From a virus, in IMG/VR virus record IMGVR_UViG_3300042321_000680, positions 1-33,699 of that record: 33,699 nt of DNA, one strand, 5' to 3'. The notes beneath the pieces were generated by a model, which worked only from the letters and a program-made list of their open reading frames with translations, ran no database searches and was not told the DNA's origin. Below, piece by piece: positions 1 through 7,029 of this stretch. The stretch's first letter is position 1, and every line of letters begins with the position of its first letter. The translations under genes were made by a program, and so were the position numbers.

Positions 1-196
1 GCTCCTGGCGTTCAAGACGCCGTGCGAAGTGTTTGGCTACCACCTCGGTTTGCTTGGCGTCGCACTGGTACAGCACCGGAATGGGCCATTCCCTCAAAGC
101 CCGCTCCACAATGCGGCCAACACGCTCGCGGCCTATCAGATGCTTACGCATCGGCAGCGAGTCCCAAACGTCGGCAACGAGTTCTTCGCGCGTCAT
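1..196 (-). CDS. Hypothetical protein, 3' end cut by window edge
   Basis: This is an open frame that starts at an ATG overlapping the stop of the lipoprotein gene (ATGA) and runs off the left edge without a stop, giving 65 residues. It begins MTREELVADVWDSLP and is rich in charged residues, with no Cys cluster, signal peptide or motif I recognise. The ATGA coupling makes it a credible operon member. If the genome is circularly permuted, it would lie just upstream of the terminase genes. That leaves a DNA-packaging or regulatory role possible, but nothing in the visible residues shows it. Confidence 0.6.
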   Translation of the reverse strand, partial: MTREELVADVWDSLPMRKHLIGRERVGRIVERALREWPIPVLYQCDAKQTEVVAKHFARRLERQE

Positions 197-429
197 TTCT
201 TGCCCGTTCCTTTGCAGGCAGGGCAGGTGATTTTGATTTTCCCGTCACCGATGAAGCCATCAACGCAGTTGTCGCACTTGTCGCTGGCCGGCGTCGGTGC
301 GATCTCGTGCCGCAGCTGCGTCACCATGCGGGCTGTCTCGCAGGCCATGTCAGCGGATACGCCGTGGTCGTCGGGCAGCGTGGCCACGCATCCAATCAGC
401 ACGACAACGAGGCAGATAAGAAACCTCAC
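193..429 (-). CDS. Small lipoprotein with DnaJ-like zinc-finger repeats
   Basis: The 78-residue product starts at GTG, which overlaps the protease stop as GTGA. Residues 3-13 are hydrophobic and end in L-I-G-C14, a good lipobox for signal peptidase II, so the mature protein should be membrane-anchored through Cys14. The C-terminal third carries two CxxC pairs (C52/C55 and C69/C72). The second reads CPACKGTG, like the CxxCxGxG repeats of the DnaJ zinc-binding domain. The gene follows a predicted membrane protein and a papain-like protease. A lysis role (for example spanin-like) is possible by position only; a host-envelope or superinfection role is equally open. Confidence 0.72.
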   Translation of the reverse strand: MRFLICLVVVLIGCVATLPDDHGVSADMACETARMVTQLRHEIAPTPASDKCDNCVDGFIGDGKIKITCPACKGTGKK

Positions 430-1346
430 AGCACACCTCGCAGCCAGTTGTCAGGCATCGCCGTTGGCTTGAAGCCGCTGTACCCGGCGTAGACGTAGGA
501 GTCACGACCGCTCAGCATCTTGGTGGCAACTTCGGCATCGACCCAGAATGAGCACTTACGGACGACATCCGGCATCGTCTCGGGGAAGTGCTTTCCCACC
601 GTGTTGGAGTCGCCCCACGAGTTGGCACAGAGTAGGCCAGGACGCTTGCCAAACCGCACGCCAATGAAGCACATGCAGTGCCACCAAACGCCACCCGGCT
701 TGCAGAAACCGTCAGCGTCTCGGCTCATGCTGAAGCCCTGGCCGCTGCACACGACAACCGGGTAGCCGTTACTGATTGCTTTCGCCGCCTCAGTAAACGA
801 CGTGGCCAGCGTTGTCTCTGAACACCGCCGTTCCTTGGAGAATCGCTCGAGCCCGTCGGGCACGCCGTTGCGGCCCCAGTCGCGTTCCCGTTGGCTGCTG
901 TGCTTGTCGAACACAGTGCCGCCGTAGTTCACGCCGTAGTGCAGGGCACCGTAGTCTCGGACGCTCTTGGCCGCATGGAAGCCCGTGCTGCCGTCGCCGC
1001 CAGTGTTCGACTTCTGCCCGCGAGCCTCAACGCGGCTGAAACCGTACAGGCTCGCCTCGATCGTGCGGCCGTTCCACGCTTCGGGCTCTTTCCGCCAATG
1101 GATGTCCGTCGCAGCGAGCACGTCTACTGCGAGCGACGCGCCCCAGCCAACGCAACTTCCAACGTTTCCTTGCGAGCCTCGACGCCAGGACGGCATGCAC
1201 TGAAGCAGGGCCGGGTACAGCATGACATCCTGATCAGCGGCCTTGAGGTCAGGCCCTGCTGATGCAAGCGTTGGGTGTGGCAACGTGGCCACGAACGCCT
1301 CAGAACCTTCCGGGTCGGGCACATAGCCCATGCCGTGGTCAGCCAT
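426..1346 (-). CDS. Papain-like (C1 family) cysteine protease
   Basis: The 306-residue protein shows the full C1 peptidase signature in order. The oxyanion Gln59 and nucleophile Cys65 lie in QGNVGSCVGWGAS, the catalytic His223 lies in WWHCMCFIGV, and Asn242 lies in ANSWGD. I see no signal peptide and no long N-terminal propeptide; the catalytic Cys is only 65 residues in. The start ATG lies just after the stop of the predicted membrane protein, and the stop overlaps the lipoprotein start. The family cleaves peptide bonds. The substrate is unknown; candidates are host envelope protein, phage structural protein or a host factor. Family assignment is firm, role is inference. Confidence 0.9.
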   Translation of the reverse strand: MADHGMGYVPDPEGSEAFVATLPHPTLASAGPDLKAADQDVMLYPALLQCMPSWRRGSQGNVGSCVGWGASLAVDVLAATDIHWRKEPEAWNGRTIEASLYGFSRVEARGQKSNTGGDGSTGFHAAKSVRDYGALHYGVNYGGTVFDKHSSQRERDWGRNGVPDGLERFSKERRCSETTLATSFTEAAKAISNGYPVVVCSGQGFSMSRDADGFCKPGGVWWHCMCFIGVRFGKRPGLLCANSWGDSNTVGKHFPETMPDVVRKCSFWVDAEVATKMLSGRDSYVYAGYSGFKPTAMPDNWLRGVL

Positions 1347-1349
1347 GCG

Positions 1350-1958
1350 TCAGCCCCCGTTGACGCCGGCCCACGCCACGGCCTTGGCAAACGCTGCGTA
1401 ACGGCTTCTCACGTCTGCCGTGACTGAAACCACGTCGGTGCCAATAGCCTGCCCGTAGGCGGCCTCCACGGCCTCCCTGAGCCCTGCCACTGAGCCGGGT
1501 GCGTGCTGCCCGATGCGACGCCACGCGATCTCAATGGCCAGCGTGGTGAACATCCGCAGAGAGCGGGTATCAGTGAACACCACTTCGGTAGTCACGGAAT
1601 CGCCGGCCACGACGGTGGCGGCCTTGTTCCACGTTTGAGCCCACAGCATCCGGTCGCCCATTGGCAACGACTTGAGGGACTCGGCCACGGGCTTCACCAG
1701 CTGCTGCATCTCCACGCTCGGAGTCTCCACGTCCACAGTGACGGCAGGAGCCGCCGGTAGTCTGGGCATAGGGATCTGGCCCCATGCAGCCGCAAGAATC
1801 AGCAACGCGGCTGCGATCCTGCTGAGAGCGGAGCGCTCGGCGTAGCAGGCTTCGGCGGCCTGAGAGAGCCAGCCGGCGATGGTTTCCCGATACGGGGCGG
1901 CCAGCAAAGCAACCGCCGCCACCACGGCTGCAAGGCGTATGACTGAATCATCGCTCAA
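1350..1958 (-). CDS. Predicted membrane protein, holin-like position
   Basis: I place the start at a TTG forming a TTGA overlap with the preceding stop. A GGAGG sits 7 bases upstream, better than the in-frame ATG 30 bases further up, which would overlap the previous gene. The 202-residue product has two hydrophobic stretches (about residues 8-23 and 48-63) separated by a charged segment, then a long soluble tail. The two-helix N-terminus and the neighbouring protease and lipoprotein make a holin-like role thinkable. However, the 130-residue tail is far longer than in ordinary holins, and no family is recognised. Confidence 0.75.
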   Translation of the reverse strand: MSDDSVIRLAAVVAAVALLAAPYRETIAGWLSQAAEACYAERSALSRIAAALLILAAAWGQIPMPRLPAAPAVTVDVETPSVEMQQLVKPVAESLKSLPMGDRMLWAQTWNKAATVVAGDSVTTEVVFTDTRSLRMFTTLAIEIAWRRIGQHAPGSVAGLREAVEAAYGQAIGTDVVSVTADVRSRYAAFAKAVAWAGVNGG

Positions 1959-2257
1959 CGGACGGCCTCCACTTGCAGCAGGCACCACCGGACCAAGGCT
2001 TCGCCTTGCTTAGTCTTCAGCAAGTCGCCAAGCAGACGCACCAGCTGGTCATCGGCCTGGGCGTTGGTCTTGGACGCCAGCCACTCAGAAGCCTCACTGA
2101 CAATGATGCTTCGCTTGTACGGGTCTGCCTCGTTGATGAACCGCTGGCCGTAGCCAATGAGCGGCGACCAAGCCTGCAGCAGGGCGAGTTGCTGCCATAT
2201 CGTGAGTTTCGATCCGTACTGCTCAAGCTCGGCGGGCGTGGCTTCATACGCTGGCAT
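1955..2257 (-). CDS. Hypothetical helical protein
   Basis: The 100-residue acidic, mostly helical protein starts MPAYEATPAELEQYG. It has no signal peptide, Cys motif or recognisable domain. It lies between a 90-residue acidic protein and the predicted membrane protein, 2 bases after the previous stop, and its own stop overlaps the next TTG start. I do not recognise it; position only suggests co-expression with the envelope-targeted genes to its left. Confidence 0.7.
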   Translation of the reverse strand: MPAYEATPAELEQYGSKLTIWQQLALLQAWSPLIGYGQRFINEADPYKRSIIVSEASEWLASKTNAQADDQLVRLLGDLLKTKQGEALVRWCLLQVEAVR

Positions 2258-2259
2258 GG

Positions 2260-2532
2260 CTAGTCCTCCGCTTCTGATTCTGCCCCGCCGTCCTCGTCTC
2301 CTTGCAGTGGCGGCGTCACGTTCACGATTTCGTTCATCCAGTCGTAGGCAGCGTCGTAGGCGTCTTTGGCCTCCTCGTGGGCTTCCTTTCGCTCCAGCCG
2401 GAAGGGCTGCTTAAAAACCTCTTCGTCCAGCAGCTTCCCGTTTCCATCGGTCATGTAGATGTAGGCGTACAGCTGCCCGTATTCGATGACGATGCGCCGC
2501 AGCACGTCTTCCTTGCCTTTCGGTGCGTTCAT
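2260..2532 (-). CDS. Hypothetical acidic protein
   Basis: The start is the ATG overlapping the upstream stop (ATGA); an in-frame ATG 15 bases earlier is less likely. The 90-residue product has a basic N-terminus, a central region rich in Tyr and Glu, and a strongly acidic C-terminus ending in repeated Glu/Asp. It is probably soluble. No family is recognised. Operon coupling on both sides is the main evidence that it is real. Confidence 0.7.
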   Translation of the reverse strand: MNAPKGKEDVLRRIVIEYGQLYAYIYMTDGNGKLLDEEVFKQPFRLERKEAHEEAKDAYDAAYDWMNEIVNVTPPLQGDEDGGAESEAED

Positions 2533-2909
2533 GGTCGTTCCTCCCACACGTCACAGTCGCCGTTGTATTCCACGTCGATTTGCGAACGAGTCGCGTTGTC
2601 AAGCGGTATCCGCTTCATGGAAAACGCCTGAGACTTCACAACTCGCCGCTCTTCTTCCACGTCTTTGCTCCACGTCGCCTGGATGCGGATGCACGCCTGC
2701 TGAATCTCTGTGGTTGTGGGATCTCGCTGCCTGAGCGGCTTTGCTCTGAGCTTCCTGTCGTGGCGTCGGGGCAACTCCCACACCACGGCCAGGCGGATGA
2801 CCTGATCGCGGGAAATCGTCCAACGCTCACACAGTGCCCGCATGGGCATGTGAGTCATCCAATCAGCGTGGAAAGCGGCCACGCTTATGGTTGAGGTGAT
2901 TCCACGCAT
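2529..2909 (-). CDS. Helix-turn-helix protein
   Basis: The 126-residue protein has an N-terminal segment (about residues 21-52) that reads as a helix-turn-helix. A helix ending in ALCERW is followed by a turn, a recognition-like helix beginning SRDQVIRLAVVW, and basic residues. The layout, including the LPRR after the second helix, resembles the HTH protein encoded beside the clamp gene (5591-5914). The rest is charged and unassigned. The start overlaps the glycosyltransferase stop by 25 bases; a downstream GTG at 2882 would remove most of that overlap. It is probably a DNA-binding regulator; the target is unknown. Confidence 0.65.
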   Translation of the reverse strand: MRGITSTISVAAFHADWMTHMPMRALCERWTISRDQVIRLAVVWELPRRHDRKLRAKPLRQRDPTTTEIQQACIRIQATWSKDVEEERRVVKSQAFSMKRIPLDNATRSQIDVEYNGDCDVWEERP

Positions 2910-3793
2910 GGCTCAGGCATCCAGGCCATCAGCATTCGCTGAGACGGGTTGAGAAACAGGTGCTGCCCTGTCGCTCGTGCAATGCTTTGATGGAACGGAA
3001 CATGCTCGCAGTCTCTCACGCCGTCATACGTTCCCTTCAGATAGGCATCAGTGCGGTAGATGCACATGCCACCAAACGCAGACGAGACGAGCACAGGAGG
3101 CGAGCCAACCGGCGGCAGCCATTGGTGTTTCCAGCCGCCTAGCCCGGCCGTGTAGTCATCGAAGTAGCAACCAGACTGACCAACGCCACGCAAGGCCCAG
3201 GCGTCATAGTGCGTCCACCCGTTCCCTAGAGTTGGCTTGCCATCGTCGCCCATCGAAATCATCTTCCACTCATTGAGCGACACGCTGGCCATGCCGTACG
3301 CACCCGGTAACTCAACGAGCCAGCCAAAACCGTTGAGCACGCCGTGATGGTTCCAGCCGCCCCATGCGTCCCAGTCAATCACAACTACATAGTCCGCGTC
3401 GGGCGAGCAGGCCCGTACCCACCGCTGGCACGAGTCGCGGTATTCGGCCAGGGCGATCGTGCGGGGGCCGGCGAACTCTGCGCCGTAATGCTCGCGTCCT
3501 AGGATTTGATAGTGAAACGTGGCCTGCGGCTTCTCGCGGCAGTAGTCGTGCAGCACGTCTAGTGTGGCGTCTTCGCAGTCGTTGCTCTCAATGTGCAGCG
3601 ACCAAGAGCCGCACAGATCCTGCAGCTGCTCAAGGTGGCCCAGGTTCTGAGCAAGTCGCACGGCACAGTTCCGGGCAAGGCCCACAAAAGCAATCCGTGA
3701 GTTTCGCAGCCGGGCAGCGCCCTCTTTGACACGCTTGGCGTACGACTCGCCAAACAACTCAAATGGATGCCAGAGGTGTGCTGGAAGATTCAT
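2885..3793 (-). CDS. GT-A fold glycosyltransferase-like protein
   Basis: The ATG overlaps the methyltransferase stop (ATGA), giving 302 residues. The protein opens with a Rossmann-type strand (IAFVGLARNC). It has the nucleotide-sugar/metal motif VVIDWDAWGG (DxD near residues 140-142), then an FGGMCIYR segment and a C-terminal DCEHVPFH segment. This order recalls the CMT1-type alpha-1,3-mannosyltransferases (GT69) and related GT62 enzymes. Expected chemistry is sugar transfer from a nucleotide donor. With the adjacent SAM methyltransferase it may form a glycan-decorating pair acting on the virion, phage DNA or host envelope; the acceptor cannot be told from sequence. Confidence 0.75.
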   Translation of the reverse strand: MNLPAHLWHPFELFGESYAKRVKEGAARLRNSRIAFVGLARNCAVRLAQNLGHLEQLQDLCGSWSLHIESNDCEDATLDVLHDYCREKPQATFHYQILGREHYGAEFAGPRTIALAEYRDSCQRWVRACSPDADYVVVIDWDAWGGWNHHGVLNGFGWLVELPGAYGMASVSLNEWKMISMGDDGKPTLGNGWTHYDAWALRGVGQSGCYFDDYTAGLGGWKHQWLPPVGSPPVLVSSAFGGMCIYRTDAYLKGTYDGVRDCEHVPFHQSIARATGQHLFLNPSQRMLMAWMPEPCVESPQP

Positions 3794-4320
3794 CGTTTCC
3801 ACACGACTCCTACGCCATATGGCTCAGCAATGATTTCGTGCGGCGCATTCTTGGACGCAACAAACTCATCAAAGCACCGCTGCAAGTCCAAGTGAGCCGG
3901 GTGCGTGATGTCATGGAACACGACTGCACCGCCTGGCTTCACCAGCGGCCACACGTTAACAAGGTCAGCCATTCCGCCATCAAAAGAGTGGTCGCCGTCT
4001 ACGAGCACTAGGTCAAACGCCTTGGACTTCTCTGGCATCAGCGCCGGAATCGTGTCTCGGCTGTTGCCATCAAGGAAAGCACGGCGGCCGTCAAAGTTGA
4101 AATCGTCCAGCAGCTGGTCAATGTGCTGGTGATTGCCACGCCCGCTTCCGCCGTAGTCTGTGCCCCAAAGATCAGCAACCCACACAGACTGAATCTCAGA
4201 CGTGTTCTCGAGCACGACTCGCAGGCTGTCACCGTCTCGTGTGCCGATCTCAAGGTAATGGCGCACCGGGTAATGGACGCAGTGATACGTCAGGTATCGG
4301 TACAGGCTAGCGTTGCTCAC
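3790..4320 (-). CDS. Class I SAM-dependent methyltransferase
   Basis: The start is a GTG in a GTGA overlap with rusA. The 176-residue protein has motif I as YLEIGTRDGDS (about residues 22-32), an acidic post-I strand (VWVADLWG), a motif IV-like DLVLVDGDHSFDGG, then LVKPGGAVVFHDI. This is the Methyltransf_24 pattern found in sugar O-methyltransferases and related small-molecule enzymes. It lacks the NPPY/SPPF motifs of DNA amino-methyltransferases, so DNA is an unlikely substrate. Coupling to the following glycosyltransferase suggests methylation of a glycan, which is an inference. Confidence 0.8.
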   Translation of the reverse strand: MSNASLYRYLTYHCVHYPVRHYLEIGTRDGDSLRVVLENTSEIQSVWVADLWGTDYGGSGRGNHQHIDQLLDDFNFDGRRAFLDGNSRDTIPALMPEKSKAFDLVLVDGDHSFDGGMADLVNVWPLVKPGGAVVFHDITHPAHLDLQRCFDEFVASKNAPHEIIAEPYGVGVVWKR

Positions 4321-4715
4321 GACACTCGCACGGTAGTGCGTGCCTCCGTTCCGTACGACTTCTCCACCACCAACCGGCCCACAAGCGAGTCATCGCCCAT
4401 CACGTCCTGCAGCGCGTCGAGCACGGCCTTGGCGATGTTGTCTACGTCGGGCCTAGGCAGTCGCGGAGACGTGCTCTTTACGCCTGCTTTGTTCATGTGC
4501 GACTTCGGGCGCTCAAACACCGCATCAATCACCACGTTGAGCGGCTCGCCTGTTGTCGTGAGCCCAGCACTTCGAGCAGCTGCTGCGATAGCCTCGCGGT
4601 ACGCATGCACCGGGTGCTTCCCTGGCACGTACGCACGGGCGAACCCGCCCGCAGTCGAGACTCGCGGCCTCGGCTGTGGGACGGGCTGCCCTGCGACGGT
4701 GAACGTGACGGCCAA
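4317..4715 (-). CDS. rusA: RusA-type Holliday junction resolvase
   Basis: The 132-residue protein is close to the usual RusA length of about 120. It begins with a beta-strand and VPQPRPR, a basic loop typical of the family. The acidic catalytic cluster is clear: D90 and D92 in PRPDVDNIAKAVLDALQ, D100 in that helix, and D108/D109 in GDDS. Such enzymes cut four-way junctions, resolving replication or recombination intermediates before packaging. It fits with RecT and the replication genes upstream in the operon. The start appears to be TTG, since no ATG or GTG lies in frame near the N-terminus. Confidence 0.9.
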   Translation of the reverse strand: MAVTFTVAGQPVPQPRPRVSTAGGFARAYVPGKHPVHAYREAIAAAARSAGLTTTGEPLNVVIDAVFERPKSHMNKAGVKSTSPRLPRPDVDNIAKAVLDALQDVMGDDSLVGRLVVEKSYGTEARTTVRVS

Positions 4716-4718
4716 GGC

Positions 4719-5027
4719 TCACCGATAGCGGATGACTGCGAACCAGCGACGGGCGACGGGCGAGTAGGCCACGCCCTCGTCAACGATGACGCGGCGGCCT
4801 GCCATGGCATCGTTGAAGAAACAACACGACTGACGTGCTGCAGATGGACTGGGCCCGCTTCCGATACCTTCCATCTGGCCGCAGCTGGAATGCACGAGCG
4901 AGCCACGGCGAGCGATCACGACGGCGTGATCCTGGGCACTGATGACAGAACCACGACGGGCCACCACGGTGTCAGCGTTGGCAACGGACGCGAACGCCAG
5001 GGCGGCGAGAAGCAAAACGAAACGCAT
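4719..5027 (-). CDS. Small secreted protein with signal peptide
   Basis: The start is the ATG with an ideal AGGAGG six bases upstream; a more distant in-frame ATG lacks such a site. The 102-residue product has a signal peptide, MRFVLLLAALAFASVANA, with a probable type I cleavage after residue 18. The mature part contains a repeated ARRGS element, three Cys residues including a CC pair, and a conserved-looking RWFAVIRY C-terminus. It should be exported to the periplasm or cell surface. No function is recognised; superinfection exclusion or envelope modification during infection are guesses. Confidence 0.8.
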   Translation of the reverse strand: MRFVLLLAALAFASVANADTVVARRGSVISAQDHAVVIARRGSLVHSSCGQMEGIGSGPSPSAARQSCCFFNDAMAGRRVIVDEGVAYSPVARRWFAVIRYR

Positions 5028-5310
5028 AGCAGTCCTCCTGTGACTGGGAAACAATCCACAGCCAGCAGGATTGCAAACGTGTCAAGGAATTAGGGCCGCC
5101 CCACTCGTAAGCAAAAGCGTTCGCTTTTCGTTGCTTTTGACATACGTTCAGCCATCGTGTCGCAGGGCGTGACACGACTGCGAGATATGCGGCAGATAAT
5201 CCGCGTTAACGCGGCAAGCCTGCGGCCAGCGGCTGCACGGCGCTGACGGCTTGGAGATATATGGCCAGCGGTGGCGGATATACGGGTCCGCATACTTACT
5301 GGTTCTGTGG
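5028..5310. promoter_or_regulatory. Non-coding regulatory-looking gap with palindromes
   Basis: This is the longest gene-poor stretch in the early operon (283 bases). It holds an inverted repeat CAAAAGC/GCTTTTG (5112-5139) nested with AAAAGCG/CGCTTTT, a GTGTC/GACAC hairpin near 5156-5175, and a perfect 14-base palindrome CCGCGTTAACGCGG (5201-5214). It also has two GAGATAT-type copies (5182 and 5254), a related GCGGATATACGGG (5274), and two GGCCAGCGG copies (5224 and 5263). Two short reading frames here are Arg-rich or lack a ribosome site and are not convincing. It may serve as a replication origin, operator or internal terminator. Confidence 0.5.
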
Positions 5311-5613
5311 CTAAACGATCCGCTCCAGCAGGCTTTTCAGTGTCGCCGCAGCCTGCCTGCTGCGGTCCTTGTCCTTTGGTTTTAGGTCATGCCAGCCGAC
5401 GCACAACGTCTTTGATGCCCATGCAATCGCGTCCCGTTCGGCCTCTGTGATCACCAGCCGGTCAGCGTCGTTGCGGAGAGCGGCCATCTTTTCCATGTGG
5501 TCAAGCAGCATCCGATCAAAAACTATGTCACTCATGTCTCTCCTCTACGCTCACAGAACCAGCGGATAAAGCGGACGGCGGAGCCGCCGCTTATCCTGCG
5601 TGTTCTGTGGCTA
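5299..5613. repeat. CACAGAAC repeat family around a small gene
   Basis: Three related copies are visible. One is on the plus strand at 5552 (CACAGAACCAGCGGATAAAG). Two are on the minus strand, reading leftward from 5610 (CCACAGAACACGCAGGATAA) and from 5310 (CCACAGAACCAGTAAG). The first two face each other across a CGGCGG-AG-CCGCCG hairpin (5577-5590), making a 58-base imperfect dyad at 5552-5609. The third sits just after the stop of the 74-residue gene. A 12-base direct repeat GTTCTGTGGCTA (5302-5313 and 5602-5613) covers both gene ends. Confidence 0.7.
5311..5535 (-). CDS. Hypothetical small protein
   Basis: The 74-residue product is preceded by GAGGAGA at good distance. It is soluble, helical and charged, beginning MSDIVFDRMLLDHMEKM, with no Cys and no known motif. 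The gene is bracketed by perfect 11-base inverted repeats (CTGGTTCTGTG at 5299-5309 and CACAGAACCAG at 5552-5562). It is one of the few early genes not overlapping a neighbour, which hints that it may be a later insertion. Confidence 0.65.
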   Translation of the reverse strand: MSDIVFDRMLLDHMEKMAALRNDADRLVITEAERDAIAWASKTLCVGWHDLKPKDKDRSRQAAATLKSLLERIV

Positions 5614-5914
5614 CTTGCCGTCTGTTGTCGTAGTGCTTTTCCCTCACAACCTTGGCCCGCTCCTCAACCCACGGCGACAGCGCCAGCCCGTCTAGCGATG
5701 CGGCATCGTCCTCGGGCGTCGGCGCTTCGGGCTCGTCAGCTGGGTGCAGCGTCCTGCGTGGCAGTTTGTACCGCTGTGCCCACTTCGTAACGGTGGAATA
5801 AGCAACGCCAAACCGCTTGGCAATCTCTGACGATGTAACGCCTTCCGCCCACAGCTGGTGCAGCAGCACGAGATCAGCCCGCGAGTGGTTGCGTGACGCT
5901 TCGCTGGCTTTCAT
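5591..5914 (-). CDS. Helix-turn-helix DNA-binding protein (GcrA/terminase-like HTH)
   Basis: The start ATG overlaps the clamp gene stop (ATGA). The 107-residue protein carries a clear HTH at about residues 20-50: LWAEGVTSSEIAKRFGVAYS, then TVTKWAQRYKLPRR. The first helix, the Gly turn and the recognition helix are all present, as in GcrA-type regulators and the N-termini of small terminases. The C-terminal half is acidic then basic and unassigned. It is likely a DNA-binding regulator of early or late genes. A small-terminase role is less likely given its distance from TerL. Confidence 0.75.
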   Translation of the reverse strand: MKASEASRNHSRADLVLLHQLWAEGVTSSEIAKRFGVAYSTVTKWAQRYKLPRRTLHPADEPEAPTPEDDAASLDGLALSPWVEERAKVVREKHYDNRRQVATEHAG

Positions 5915-7029
5915 GCGTCCTCCGCAAGCGGCATGATCACGCCCGTGTACGGGCCGCAGCGAAGAAGCACGCGGCTCTGAGCGTCCTTCACGTACACGTC
6001 AACATGCGGCTCTTCGTCGGCTGGCAGGTTCGCCAAAAACTGGGCCAGAAACTTCGGGTCAAGCTTGGTGCTTGCCGTTGAGCCAGCCGCAATCGTCGGG
6101 CAAATGACGCGACTTTCCCCGTACTCGCTCGAGCGGCCCACGAGCACCAGCAAGCTGGCCGTCCACGTCAAAGAGATGCCCTTGGACTGCTCGCTGGTGA
6201 CGATGGCCGCAGACTGCACCGCCTGGAGCAGCTCCACCACGTCGATCACGGTGGGCTCGCCTTCCGCCTCGCCAACCACGTCACGCCATCGTGGATAGCG
6301 ACCGTCCACGAGCCGGCCCGTGATTGTGCAGCCGTCCAGCGAAAAGCGGACTTCTTTGCCGTTGGACTCCACCTGCACGCTGCCGTCACCCGTGGCCATG
6401 CTTGCCACCGTCGCCAGCAACCTGGACGGCACGATGGTCTGCGAGGCGTCCACGGCATCGTCGCTTTCAGTCTCGACGCACGCCAGGCGTCGACCGTCAG
6501 TGCCAACCCAGTGCTGTCGTGAACCGTCTGCGGTTGCTTCCACATCAAGCATGACGCCACCCAGTGCGTAGCGGCTGGACTCGGTGTCCGTGGCGTACGT
6601 CGTGGCCTTGGCGGCCCTGCAGAACTGGTCAGCTGGCAGACGGCAGATTGCCTTCAGATCGCCAGCGTCCCACGTTGGGAACTCGCTAGCGTCCTCGGTT
6701 GGCAAAGTCCACGAGCCAGAGCCGCACTTCACCGTGACGCTGGACTCCTTCGGAATCAGAAACACCTCGTCGCCGGTCGCGGCCCGCAGGATGGCGTTGA
6801 GCCTGTGCGCAGGCAGCAGCATGGCGTCGCCGTGGTAGTCGATCTCGCGGTCAATCCGCACCTCGAGATCCGTGCCAGTCAGCAGCCCGTCACCTAGTCG
6901 GACGTTGGCCAAGATTGGCTTCGCGTGCCGTGCTGGCACAGCCCTGAGCACGTCGGCAAGAGCCGCCCTTAGCGTTGACGTTGCCAGTGTGATTCCACTC
7001 GTCTTCCGTTCCCGTGTTGCAGTTGCCAT
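5911..7029 (-). CDS. dnaN: DNA polymerase III beta sliding clamp, phage copy
   Basis: The 372-residue product matches the roughly 366 residues of bacterial clamps. The N-terminus (ITLATSTLRAALADVLRAVP, then PILANVRL) matches the first clamp domain. The centre has DVEATADG, WVGTDGRRLACV and DGRYPRW, hallmarks of domains 2 and 3, and the C-terminus ends GVIMPLAEDA where bacterial clamps have VVMPMRL. The ring tethers DNA polymerase and other partners to DNA. I start at MATATRERK because upstream in-frame codons add a non-homologous tail. It is encoded with replication, RecT and RusA functions, suggesting the phage equips its own replisome. Host exchange by horizontal transfer is likely. Confidence 0.92.
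   Translation of the reverse strand: MATATRERKTSGITLATSTLRAALADVLRAVPARHAKPILANVRLGDGLLTGTDLEVRIDREIDYHGDAMLLPAHRLNAILRAATGDEVFLIPKESSVTVKCGSGSWTLPTEDASEFPTWDAGDLKAICRLPADQFCRAAKATTYATDTESSRYALGGVMLDVEATADGSRQHWVGTDGRRLACVETESDDAVDASQTIVPSRLLATVASMATGDGSVQVESNGKEVRFSLDGCTITGRLVDGRYPRWRDVVGEAEGEPTVIDVVELLQAVQSAAIVTSEQSKGISLTWTASLLVLVGRSSEYGESRVICPTIAAGSTASTKLDPKFLAQFLANLPADEEPHVDVYVKDAQSRVLLRCGPYTGVIMPLAEDA

Noticed and set aside
22-492. Plus-strand open frames opposite the lipoprotein gene
   Set aside because: They overlap a minus-strand gene with lipobox and zinc motifs, lack ribosome sites and have no recognisable composition.
5055-5095. TTGACA at 5085-5080 (minus strand) as a promoter for the secreted-protein gene
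   Set aside because: The -35 is perfect, but no acceptable -10 lies 15-19 bases downstream; left out as unsupported.
4972-5293. Two minus-strand frames of 67 residues each in the 5.0-5.3 kb gap
   Set aside because: One is Arg-rich without a ribosome site; the other runs into the secreted-protein gene, whose start has an ideal AGGAGG. Palindromes explain the region better.
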